From positions 2,520,001 to 2,584,000 of the forward strand of contig NZ_CP012946.1 of assembly GCF_001402875.1 (NCBI RefSeq): a DNA stretch of 64,000 bases, given 5' to 3'. Made by a program: the position numbers and the translations under genes. Below, in pieces: positions 8,368-16,955 of the stretch; position 1 is the stretch's first letter, and the number at the start of each line of letters is the position of its first letter. Source of the DNA: Blastochloris viridis. Its GTDB lineage: Bacteria; Pseudomonadota; Alphaproteobacteria; Rhizobiales; Xanthobacteraceae. The notes below the pieces were generated by a model. That model saw nothing but the letters and a program-made list of their open reading frames with translations, ran no database searches and was not told the origin of the DNA.

Positions 8368-9552
8368 CTAAAGCCGCTCCAGCGGCGGGCCGACATAGAC
8401 CTCGGCGAGCGCCGCCGCCGCGGCGCGCGAGGACACCAGGTGCTCCAGGTCAGCGAGTTGGCGGCGCAGGTCGAAGGCGTTGTCGCGCGGATTGCGGTGC
8501 AGCACCTGGGTCATCCACCACGAGAAGCGCTGCGCCGCCCACGCCCGGTTCAGGCAGATGTCGGAGTAGCGCTCCAGCAGGCTGGCGTCGCCCGACTTGA
8601 AGAACTCGGTCAACCCGCGCGCCAGCACGCGTGCGCCGGCGATGGCGAGGTTCATGCCCTTGGCTCCGGTCGGCGGCACCACGTGGGCGGCGTCCCCTGC
8701 GAGGAACAGCCGGCCATAGCGCATCGGCTCGGCGACAAAGGCGCGCAGCGTGGTCAGACTCTTCTGCAGCACCGCACCTTCCGTCAGCACGATGCCGCTA
8801 TCGTCGCCGGCGAGACGCTGGTCGAGCTCGTCCCAGATGCGAGCATCCGACCAGTGCCCGAGGTTCTCGTCCGGATTGACCTGGAAAAACAGCCGCGCGA
8901 CGTGCTGCGAGCGCATGCTGGCCAAGGCGAACCCGCTGGGATGGTGGGCGTAGATCAGCTCGTCAGCGGGCGGCGGGGCGGCAGCAAGGATACCTAGCCA
9001 GGCCAGCGGCAAAATCCGCTCATAGACCTGCAGAGCACCCGGCGGAATCGACGGCCGCGCCACGCCGTGGAAGCCGTCGCAGCCGGCGATGACGTCGCAA
9101 CTGAGGACGTGGCGGTGGCCGGCGTGGCGGAAATGGATGCTCGGCCGCTTGCTCTCGATGTCGGTCAAGGTGACGTCGGAGACCTCGAAGCGGATGTCGC
9201 CGCCGGCAGCACGCCGCGCGGCGATCAGGTCCTTCACCACCTCGTGCTGGCTCCACACCACCACGCCGCGGCCGTCGAGCAACTCGGCGAAATTGATGCG
9301 ATGGACGGCGCCGCCGAACAGAAGGCCAATGCCGTGGTGGACCAGCCCCTCGCGCTCCATGCGATCGCCGAGGCCGGCCTCCACTAGCAGCCGGGCAATG
9401 GCGTGCTCCAGCACGCCCGCCCGGACCCGGCCCTCGATGGCGGCCTGCGGCTGCGCTTCGAGCACGACCGACTCGATGCCCTCCCGCTGTAGCATGTGGG
9501 CCAGAAACAAACCGGCCGGCCCGGCTCCGACGATCCCGACTTGCGTCCGCAT
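8368..9552 (-). CDS. pobA: 4-Hydroxybenzoate 3-monooxygenase
   Basis: A 394-aa flavoprotein hydroxylase converting 4-hydroxybenzoate to protocatechuate with NADPH and O2. The FAD-binding GxGxxG is at residues 9-14 (GAGPAG). The NADPH/FAD DG motif appears as DVIAGCDGFHGVAR, and the second FAD motif as GRLFLAGDAAHVVPPTGAKGMNLA. The length matches PobA (about 390 aa). It stands alone: no pobR or protocatechuate genes are adjacent, and it is not part of the nif operons even though it lies just after nifT in the same direction. Being oxygen dependent, it is functionally at odds with its nif neighbours. Confidence 0.93.
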   Translation of the reverse strand: MRTQVGIVGAGPAGLFLAHMLQREGIESVVLEAQPQAAIEGRVRAGVLEHAIARLLVEAGLGDRMEREGLVHHGIGLLFGGAVHRINFAELLDGRGVVVWSQHEVVKDLIAARRAAGGDIRFEVSDVTLTDIESKRPSIHFRHAGHRHVLSCDVIAGCDGFHGVARPSIPPGALQVYERILPLAWLGILAAAPPPADELIYAHHPSGFALASMRSQHVARLFFQVNPDENLGHWSDARIWDELDQRLAGDDSGIVLTEGAVLQKSLTTLRAFVAEPMRYGRLFLAGDAAHVVPPTGAKGMNLAIAGARVLARGLTEFFKSGDASLLERYSDICLNRAWAAQRFSWWMTQVLHRNPRDNAFDLRRQLADLEHLVSSRAAAAALAEVYVGPPLERL

Positions 9553-9856
9553 ACGCCATCTCCCGCCGCGATACCGGCCGCCGGAGCAACGCTCAACGCC
9601 GTCGGGCCGACCTCACCGACCGCCCTCCCGGTTCGGGAGGGCGATCTCGCACGTCCATCCAAACGCAGGCGGGCATCGCCAGTGTCAGCATGGGCGTTCG
9701 ATCCTAGGAGATAATGTAGCAGACCCTACCCACCTACGGTCACCGCTACGCCCCGGCGGCGACAAAAAAAGGCGGGGCAATATCGGCTCCGGGAGGTCGC
9801 GTCGCGATCCCGGACACCGTCCGGGCACTCCGGCGGCGGGGAAAACGGCCAGTTGG
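9553..9856. other. Intergenic region nifT-pobA with perfect hairpin at 9621-9643
   Basis: 304 bases. CGCCCTCCCG-GTT-CGGGAGGGCG (9621-9643) is a perfect 10-bp stem, 69 bases upstream of the pobA start and inside its probable leader. An A-run at 9764-9770 (a T-run on the - strand) lies after nifT, but no clear stem precedes it. The hairpin may end nifT transcription or affect pobA. Confidence 0.45.
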
Positions 9857-10063
9857 TCAACTCTCGAGCTTCTTGGCCTCCACCGTCACCGGCAGCTTGG
9901 TGTCAGCCGGCATTTCGGGCAGCCCGAGCACCCAGCCGTTCTTCAGCTTGATCCAGCCACCCCATAACTCTTCCTTCTCGACGGCGACGATCGGCTCCTC
10001 CAGGTCCTTCTTCGGGGCGTAGGCGGACAAGCCCTTCTCGGTCTTGCGGATCATCACCTTCAT
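9857..10063 (-). CDS. nifT: NifT/FixU
   Basis: A 68-aa protein with the NifT/FixU pattern: MKVMIRKTEKGLSAYAPKKD at the start, then EE..WGGWIKLKNGW and a PADTKLPVTVEAKKL end. Its exact role in nitrogen fixation is unknown; it is conserved beside nifZ and nifB. It is the last gene of the nifB operon, 18 bases after nifZ. Confidence 0.93.
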   Translation of the reverse strand: MKVMIRKTEKGLSAYAPKKDLEEPIVAVEKEELWGGWIKLKNGWVLGLPEMPADTKLPVTVEAKKLES

Positions 10064-10081
10064 GGACTGCTTTCCTTGAGC

Positions 10082-10390
10082 TTATGGGCCAGGTTCGATG
10101 CGGGCGGGCGGCGTCACCGGTTCAGCGACCTTGTCGAGGCTGACCAGTTCCTTGCCCCGCATGCCGACGATGGTGCCACGGTCGACGAATTCGACCGCGT
10201 AGACGTAGAAGCGCTGGAGAAAGGAGCCGATGTCGCGCACGTAGCCGACGTCGCCCTTGGCGACCAGCACCTCGCCGATCTCCTTCAGCGGGTAGGTGCC
10301 GTCATTCTTGACGTATTTGGTAGCGCGCACCTTCTCGCCAGGAGAAAAGACCGGCGGATCATAGACTTCCATCGGCTCGTCGGTGATCAT
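10082..10390 (-). CDS. nifZ: NifZ
   Basis: A 102-aa NifZ family protein, with the conserved FSPGEKVRATKYVKNDGTYP and GDVGYVRDIGSFLQ segments. NifZ works in maturation of the P-cluster of MoFe protein. It overlaps the preceding LRV gene by 4 bases (ATGA), indicating coupled translation, and is followed by nifT. Confidence 0.93.
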   Translation of the reverse strand: MITDEPMEVYDPPVFSPGEKVRATKYVKNDGTYPLKEIGEVLVAKGDVGYVRDIGSFLQRFYVYAVEFVDRGTIVGMRGKELVSLDKVAEPVTPPARIEPGP

Positions 10391-11160
10391 GTCGGCTTTC
10401 CTTTCGAAAGCTCGGCCCAGCGCACACGGGCCTTGTCCCGCACTTCCGGGTCGGGATCGTCGATCAGCTTCACCAGCGCCGCCGCCTCGCCGCGCTCGGC
10501 GACCGCGTAGCGCACCCGCAGATCGCGATCGGTCACCAGCGCCAGCAACTGCGGCGGCGGCAGCCGTTCGGCGACGGCGAGCCGCACCAGCGGGTCGATG
10601 TCGAGCGCCATCACCGGCAGAAATTCCTCGCCGATGCGCAACGCCACCTCGCCGCGCACCTGCGGATCGGGGTCACTCATCGCGATCGGCAGCGCGTCGG
10701 TCGGCGCCCGCCGCACCGCGATGATGCGGACAAGGTAATCCTCATCGCCGAACATCGCCACCAGCGCCGCCCCTTCGAGCCGCTGGGCGAGGACGGCGCG
10801 CACCTTGCGGTCCGGGTCCTGCTGCAGGGAAACAATGCGGGAGACCGGCAGCCGGTAGGCCACCATCGCCCGCACGTCGGATTCGGGGTCGTTCAGCAAC
10901 GGCGTCAGCGTGAACACGCTGGCGTGCTTGGCCGCCAGCACCCGAACCTCGAAATAGGGATGGTCGAGGTAACGCGACGCGAGATCGGGATTGGTCGAAA
11001 AGAAGCCGTCGATACGCTTGGAGCGGCGGTCCCGGACGCAGACCCGGCCGAGGTCGCATCGTCCCTCCTGCCGGATCTCGTCGTGAGGGCAGTCACCGCA
11101 GGACACCGGCCGGCCGAGCCAGTCGACGGTGTCCTGCCCCGGTACCGCCCGTCCGTTCAT
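10387..11160 (-). CDS. 4Fe-4S cluster protein with leucine-rich variant (LRV) repeats
   Basis: A 257-aa protein. The N-terminus has four cysteines, Cys21-x2-Cys24-x10-Cys35-x5-Cys41 (CGDCPHD...CDLGRVC), the cluster-binding domain of the Azotobacter LRV protein. The rest is built of about eight 24-residue helical repeats of the type DPDPxVRxxVAxRLPxxxLxxL. Family knowledge: LRV repeats form a curved all-helical scaffold; the biological role is unknown. ATG 11160 overlaps the ferredoxin stop by 4 bases (ATGA), so it is chosen over the upstream in-frame start at 11205. It is embedded between fdx and nifZ, so a nitrogenase maturation or protection role is likely but unproven. Confidence 0.88.
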   Translation of the reverse strand: MNGRAVPGQDTVDWLGRPVSCGDCPHDEIRQEGRCDLGRVCVRDRRSKRIDGFFSTNPDLASRYLDHPYFEVRVLAAKHASVFTLTPLLNDPESDVRAMVAYRLPVSRIVSLQQDPDRKVRAVLAQRLEGAALVAMFGDEDYLVRIIAVRRAPTDALPIAMSDPDPQVRGEVALRIGEEFLPVMALDIDPLVRLAVAERLPPPQLLALVTDRDLRVRYAVAERGEAAALVKLIDDPDPEVRDKARVRWAELSKGKPT

Positions 11161-11348
11161 TTCGCCGGCACGCAGGTCTTCGGAACCGGGCACACCGCCA
11201 CGCACTTCGGCGCTTCACCGTCACACTCGGTGCACTTTGCGGCATCGACGATGTAGATGTCGCCCTTCATGCGGATGGCCCCATTGGGGCATTCGAATTC
11301 ACAAGCCCCACACACGGTGCACTGCGAAGAGACGATTTTGTAAGCCAT
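11157..11348 (-). CDS. 2[4Fe-4S] ferredoxin, nif-linked
   Basis: A 63-aa bacterial-type ferredoxin. The cluster motifs are [12 protein letters not shown] (residues 10-21) and [16 protein letters not shown]. The second has an eight-residue insertion between its second and third cysteine (C-x2-C-x8-C-x3-C), as in the FdxN/ferredoxin III group found beside nifB. It probably supplies electrons to NifB or to nitrogenase. It follows nifB by 106 bases and is coupled to the LRV gene by a 4-base overlap. Confidence 0.93.
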   Translation of the reverse strand: MAYKIVSSQCTVCGACEFECPNGAIRMKGDIYIVDAAKCTECDGEAPKCVAVCPVPKTCVPAK

Positions 11349-11454
11349 GATTCACTCCTATCCTGAAAGTTGGATCTGAAAGGTCTGATTGATTTGTTAC
11401 CGTCGTGGCCCTTCGGATTTGATTCAATCCGGCTCCCGTGTTCGGCCGTTCGCC

Positions 11455-12927
11455 TCAAGCAGACAACGCGCGCGGCGCTGCGCCAAAAGCCTGCGCATAG
11501 TAGGCTGAAATCGCAGTCTCGATATAGTCGTGAGCATACGTGTCACTGACCTTGAGGCCGGCCGATTCGAGTTTGCGCTTGGGGCAATCGCCGATCTTGG
11601 CGACGAGCACAACATCGACGCCGGCAAGCGCCGCGATAGCCGCATCCAGCGCCTTCTCCTCGCCGTCACCGCCCTTGCAATAGACGTCATCGAGTCGGCG
11701 CACGCCGACGAAGCCAATGCCGTCCGGCGAGACCCGGTAGAGCTGGAACTCGCGGGCGTGGCCGAAGTGCTGATTGACGCGGCCGCCGCCGCGCGTCGCC
11801 ACCGCCACGGTGAGCTGCGTCGCCGCCGCTGCGACTTCAAGGTCCGCCGCCTTTTTCGCCGCGGCGCGGTCCTCGCGCTCGCGCGCCACCACGTCGCGAT
11901 AGGCCTCGCGCTTCGAGGCGTCGTAGGCGACCGTCTCGGGAATCCTGTCGAGCATGAACTGCTGGCCGCGATCCTCGCCAAGCAGGCCAACCGCATCGGC
12001 ACGACACTGCCGGCAATGGCGCATCAGCTTGGCGCCGCCGCCGCATTTTTCCTGCACCGCCTCAAGCTCGGCATGGCTCGGCCCGCGCTGGCCGGTGAGT
12101 CCGAAATGGGTGCCGTGGGCGGGGTCGGAAATCAGCGGCATGATGTTGTGCAGGAAGGCGCCGCGCTTGGTCACCTCCGCATTCACCACCGCCAGGTGCT
12201 CGTCGTTGATGCCGGGGATCAGCACCGAATTGACCTTCACCAGAACGCCGCGCTTGGTCAGCATCTCAAGACCGAGCATCTGGCGCTCGTGCAGGATCCG
12301 CGATGCTTCAAGGCCGGTGTGGCGGCGACCGTTGAAATAGATCCACGGATAGATTTTTTCGCCGATGGCAGGGTCGACCATGTTGATGGTGATGGTGACG
12401 TGGTCGACGCTCATCGCCGCCAGGTCCTCGACGTGATCGGGCAGCGCAAGGCCGTTGGTCGAGACGCACAGCTTGATGTCGGGAATGGCGGCGGCAACCA
12501 TCTCGAACGTGCGCTTGGTGCGCGTCCAGTCGAACAGCGCATCGCCCGGCCCGGCAATGCCGAGCACCGAGAGCTGCGGCACCTCGTTCGCCACCGTCAC
12601 CACCTTGCGCAACGCCTCCTCCGGCGTCAGCCGCTCCGACACCACGCCGGGCCGGCTCTCATTGGCGCAGTCAAACTTGCGGTTGCAGTAGTGGCACTGA
12701 ATGTTGCAGGCCGGCGCAACCGCGACATGCATGCGGGCGAAGAAGTGATGCGCCTCCTCCGAGTAGCACGGGTGGTCCTTGATGCGCGCCCAGATCTCCG
12801 GCGGCAGATCGCCGGCGCCGGCATCCGAACCGCACGAGGTCGAGGTGCAACCGCCCTGGGACAACTGCTGACGCATCTCATCGACCGATGTCGTCGCAGT
12901 GAGAGCATTGAGCGGAACAAAAGCCAT
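11455..12927 (-). CDS. nifB: Radical SAM FeMo-cofactor core synthase NifB
   Basis: A 490-aa enzyme that fuses two [4Fe-4S] units with a sulfide and carbide into NifB-co, the precursor of FeMo-cofactor. The radical SAM motif C-x3-C-x2-C is at Cys74, Cys78 and Cys81 (ACNIQCHYC). The SAM-binding GPGDALFD stretch and further cysteines for auxiliary clusters (CRQCRADA) follow. A NifX-like domain occupies roughly residues 365-480 (VAVATRGGGRVNQHFGHAREF...). The start is MAFVPLNAL, in a leader containing a -24/-12-like element and three NifA sites. It heads the operon nifB-fdx-LRV-nifZ-nifT. Confidence 0.97.
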   Translation of the reverse strand: MAFVPLNALTATTSVDEMRQQLSQGGCTSTSCGSDAGAGDLPPEIWARIKDHPCYSEEAHHFFARMHVAVAPACNIQCHYCNRKFDCANESRPGVVSERLTPEEALRKVVTVANEVPQLSVLGIAGPGDALFDWTRTKRTFEMVAAAIPDIKLCVSTNGLALPDHVEDLAAMSVDHVTITINMVDPAIGEKIYPWIYFNGRRHTGLEASRILHERQMLGLEMLTKRGVLVKVNSVLIPGINDEHLAVVNAEVTKRGAFLHNIMPLISDPAHGTHFGLTGQRGPSHAELEAVQEKCGGGAKLMRHCRQCRADAVGLLGEDRGQQFMLDRIPETVAYDASKREAYRDVVAREREDRAAAKKAADLEVAAAATQLTVAVATRGGGRVNQHFGHAREFQLYRVSPDGIGFVGVRRLDDVYCKGGDGEEKALDAAIAALAGVDVVLVAKIGDCPKRKLESAGLKVSDTYAHDYIETAISAYYAQAFGAAPRALSA

Positions 12928-12959
12928 GGCGGGTCTCCAGGGGCGGGTGCAAATCCCCT

Positions 12960-12975
12960 TTCAAGCCGCGTGCCA
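12960..12975 (-). promoter_or_regulatory. Sigma-54-like promoter of nifB (weak -12)
   Basis: On the - strand, TGGCACGCGGCTTGAA has a perfect -24 half (TGGCACG) with the right spacing, but the -12 half reads TTGAA rather than TTGCA. The invariant GC is therefore GA. It lies 33 bases upstream of the nifB start and is backed by three upstream NifA sites. Confidence 0.6.
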
Positions 12976-13020
12976 CGCCGGAAATTACGCTGGATGAAGG
13001 GTTTACCGGCGGCGGCGCAC

Positions 13021-13036
13021 TGTCATGGCCGCGACA
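13021..13036 (-). promoter_or_regulatory. NifA upstream activator sequence 1 (nifB)
   Basis: TGT-CATGGCCGCG-ACA is an exact TGT-N10-ACA NifA site, about 46 bases upstream of the -24 element of nifB. Confidence 0.75.
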
Positions 13037-13039
13037 TCG

Positions 13040-13055
13040 TGTCGGAATTCCGACA
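13040..13055 (-). promoter_or_regulatory. NifA upstream activator sequence 2 (nifB), fully palindromic
   Basis: TGT-CGGAATTCCG-ACA is an exact NifA site whose ten central bases are also self-complementary. It starts 4 bases beyond site 1, so NifA dimers could bind side by side. Confidence 0.82.
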
Positions 13056-13152
13056 AAGCACGCGCATCAGGCCGACATTCTGCCAATGCGTTGCAGACGC
13101 GCGTCGGGTTTGTCGGGGCGGAACGGCGTGATCGGTAAATCGCTGGCGCAGA

Positions 13153-13168
13153 TGTACCGAAACGGACA
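13153..13168 (-). promoter_or_regulatory. NifA upstream activator sequence 3 (nifB)
   Basis: TGT-ACCGAAACGG-ACA matches TGT-N10-ACA exactly, about 180 bases upstream of the nifB -24 element. This is within the usual range for DNA-loop activation. Confidence 0.7.
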
Positions 13169-13210
13169 AACCGCCGCGACGCCAAGCATGGCATGACAGC
13201 GGCGGTCTTC

Positions 13211-13388
13211 GAGCTTGACCTTCCACCGACGCCCGTTCGCCTCGTTCTAAGGAGCCCGCGAAAGCGGGCGTCTCGAAGGATGAGGCAGACTTGAGGGCTG
13301 AAGTTGGCCTCATGGTTCGAGACGGCTGCTTCGCAGCCTCCTCACCATGAGGCCAAGAAAGGTCCGCCTTCAGGGCCTCGGGTATGAC
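13211..13388 (-). repeat. Dispersed double-hairpin repeat, copy B (inverted)
   Basis: Same element as copy A but in reverse orientation. The palindromes are seen as CATGGTTCGAGACGGCTGC/GCAGCCTCCTCACCATG and GGAGCCCGCGAAAGCGGGC. It lies between the nifA 3' end and the NifA sites of nifB, and may insulate nifB from nifA read-through. With the promoter and the three UAS it fills the 570-base spacer. Confidence 0.82.
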
Positions 13389-13499
13389 AACCGAGTAGGT
13401 GGCGCCGTGAGGCATCACCGCTCACGATGCCGACATTTGGTCGCCGCACCGGGCAACCCGTCAGGCGGCGAATACCGTTCCGCCTCGTTCGATGGCGCA

Positions 13500-15266
<1,767 letters not shown>

Positions 15267-15331
15267 CGTTTTATTCCCGTCGGTCGTGGGCGGCGCTCCG
15301 GTTCCTCGTTGCTACGTCCAGTGGCCCAATC

Positions 15332-15351
15332 TGGATGCCATCATGCATCCA
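15332..15351. promoter_or_regulatory. Inverted repeat in the fixR-nifA spacer
   Basis: TGGATGC-CATCAT-GCATCCA has perfect 7-bp arms, 66 bases upstream of the nifA start codon, within the 308-base spacer 15267-15574. It could be a regulator site or an RNA hairpin in the nifA leader. No second sigma-54 promoter or FixK box was found in this spacer. Confidence 0.4.
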
Positions 15352-15574
15352 AATCGTCGGCTTGTCGTGCCCAGCTTGTTGGCGGCGCTGCCGAAACCTC
15401 GTGCGGACGGTCACGTATTGATGCGCCCTGCCGTTGTGGCACAGCTTGAAACTCTGCCACACCTTTGATCGATTCGACGCCGACGCTACAGCGGAATTTT
15501 CTTTATTCCAGCTTGAATATAGGCCGATTCCAACAATTTAATGACCGCGCCGCGCCGGTGGGTTGCAGCCAGCC

Positions 15575-16414
15575 TCACAGATGTTGGCCGCCATTGATCT
15601 CGATCTCGGTGCCGGTGACGTAGCTCGCCGACGTCGAGCACAGAAAATAAATCACGTCCGCAACTTCTTCCGGTGTGCCAATCCGCCGCATCGGAATGGT
15701 GGGCTCCAGCCGGGCCGCGGCTTCGGGCGACAGGATTTCGGTCTTGATCTCGCCCGGCGCGATGGCGTTGACGCGGATGCCGTGCGGGGCGAAGTCGTGC
15801 GCCATCTCGCGGGTGAGGCACGCCAGCGCAGCCTTCGATGTCGCGTAGGCGGTGCCGGCGAACGGATGGACACGCGATCCGACGATCGAGGTGACGTTGA
15901 CGACGCTACCGTTCGCGGCGGCGAGTTCGTCGAACAACCCGCGCGCCAGCAGCATCGGCGCGAGAAAGTTGACGTGGAGCACGTTCATCCAGGCGTCGAC
16001 CGGCGTGACCAGCGAACTCATGCGCTTGCCGCTTTCGGTTTTCGGCGAGATGCCAGCATTGTTGACCAGCGCATTGAGCGGCCCGCCGCGAAGCTTGGCC
16101 TTGATGTCGAGGATGGCGAGTTGCAGCGCGCGGCGATCGCCGAGGTCGACCTGGACGTGGTCGCCCGGCCCCTCCTCCCACGGGCAGCGCTGGCGATTGA
16201 AGGGCTGGCGCGAGCAGGTGATGATGCGCCAGCCCGCATCGGAAAACCGCCGCACGGTGGCGTGGCCGATGCCGCGCGAGGCGCCGGTGATCACCATGGT
16301 CTTGCCGGCGTCGGGGAGGTGGTGCGGAGGCGGGTGCGCCGCGGCCTCATCGCCGGCGTGGAACGGGCAGCCGGCGGCCTCGGTGGACGGCGGGGGCGAA
16401 GGAGCATCGGTCAC
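15575..16414 (-). CDS. fixR: FixR, short-chain dehydrogenase/reductase upstream of nifA
   Basis: A 279-aa SDR family protein when started at GTG 16414. The cofactor motif is ITGASRGIGHA, then NNAGISP, the catalytic YxxxK in GTAYATSKAAL, and a C-terminal INGGQHL. Its position immediately upstream of nifA in the same direction matches the Bradyrhizobium fixR-nifA operon, and the CPFH lead-in is as I recall for FixR. The substrate is unknown and fixR is not essential for fixation in the family. The open frame extends to 16654. That part contains the sigma-54 promoter at 16476-16491, so translation must begin downstream of about 16465; GTG 16414 is the best candidate. Confidence 0.85.
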   Translation of the reverse strand: MTDAPSPPPSTEAAGCPFHAGDEAAAHPPPHHLPDAGKTMVITGASRGIGHATVRRFSDAGWRIITCSRQPFNRQRCPWEEGPGDHVQVDLGDRRALQLAILDIKAKLRGGPLNALVNNAGISPKTESGKRMSSLVTPVDAWMNVLHVNFLAPMLLARGLFDELAAANGSVVNVTSIVGSRVHPFAGTAYATSKAALACLTREMAHDFAPHGIRVNAIAPGEIKTEILSPEAAARLEPTIPMRRIGTPEEVADVIYFLCSTSASYVTGTEIEINGGQHL

Positions 16415-16475
16415 GGCGTCGGCCTTGGCATCTGGGCTGGGGACGGGGCGCGGGCAGCAGCTACCCCCAATATAA

Positions 16476-16491
16476 AGCAATTTGCGGGCCA
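16476..16491 (-). promoter_or_regulatory. Sigma-54 promoter of fixR-nifA
   Basis: On the - strand TGGCCCGCAAATTGCT has GG-N10-GC spacing and only one deviation (C for A) from the TGGCACG-N4-TTGCT consensus. The predicted transcript start is near 16465, about 50 bases before the fixR GTG. Confidence 0.78.
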
Positions 16492-16552
16492 GGGTGCTGC
16501 CAAGTTGCAGGCAGGTCTCTGTCACCGCCGTTTCACAATGGCGCACCGGCTT

Positions 16553-16568
16553 TGTCGCGCGGCTGACA
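16553..16568 (-). promoter_or_regulatory. NifA upstream activator sequence (fixR-nifA)
   Basis: TGT-CGCGCGGCTG-ACA is an exact TGT-N10-ACA site, 62 bases upstream of the -24 element. It implies that NifA activates its own operon under low oxygen, as in Bradyrhizobium. Confidence 0.75.
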
Positions 16569-16833
16569 ACAGTGCGGCGGCTGCGCCCTCCCCGGCGCCG
16601 ATTGACGATGGTTGCAGCCATGTTCAAGCTTAGGCCGCCGCGGCGCAGTGTCACGCGAATTCTTGCGGATCGGCAGCGGCGACAGAACTATCGAGTTGAT
16701 TTCGCCTGCTTCGCCCACAGTTTTGGCAGGTTCACTTTAAAAACGACGGCAGACGGCCGGAAGAACTCTAGAACGCGATCCACACTATCCCCTGGCGCGC
16801 CGGCCTCCGTTTGGACTAGCTCGAAAGTGGACA

Positions 16834-16863
16834 TGGACATGCCTATGGTAGTGGCACTATAAG
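16834..16863 (+). promoter_or_regulatory. Possible sigma-70-type promoter of nifJ
   Basis: TGGACA (16834-16839) and TATAAG (16858-16863) are separated by 18 bases, about 95 bases before the nifJ start. TGGCAC at 16852-16857 resembles a -24 element, but no TTGC follows at the right distance and no TGT-N10-ACA site was found in 16656-16955. NifA control of nifJ is therefore not supported by sequence. Otherwise nothing is visible in this 300-base spacer. Confidence 0.35.
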
Positions 16864-16955
16864 CGCGCCGTGGCGGAAAGGCAGGCAGCCGTGCGGTAGT
16901 GTGATGCTCCTGAGGAGCGGCCGCGCGCCACCAGAAAATCCAACGGACGCGGTAC

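Noticed and set aside
9764..9772. T-run on the - strand after nifT as a rho-independent terminator
   Set aside because: No GC-rich stem immediately precedes the T-run.
16850..16872. TGGCAC before nifJ read as a -24 sigma-54 element
   Set aside because: No TTGC at the required distance and no NifA site in the spacer; a sigma-70-type reading fits better, though weakly.
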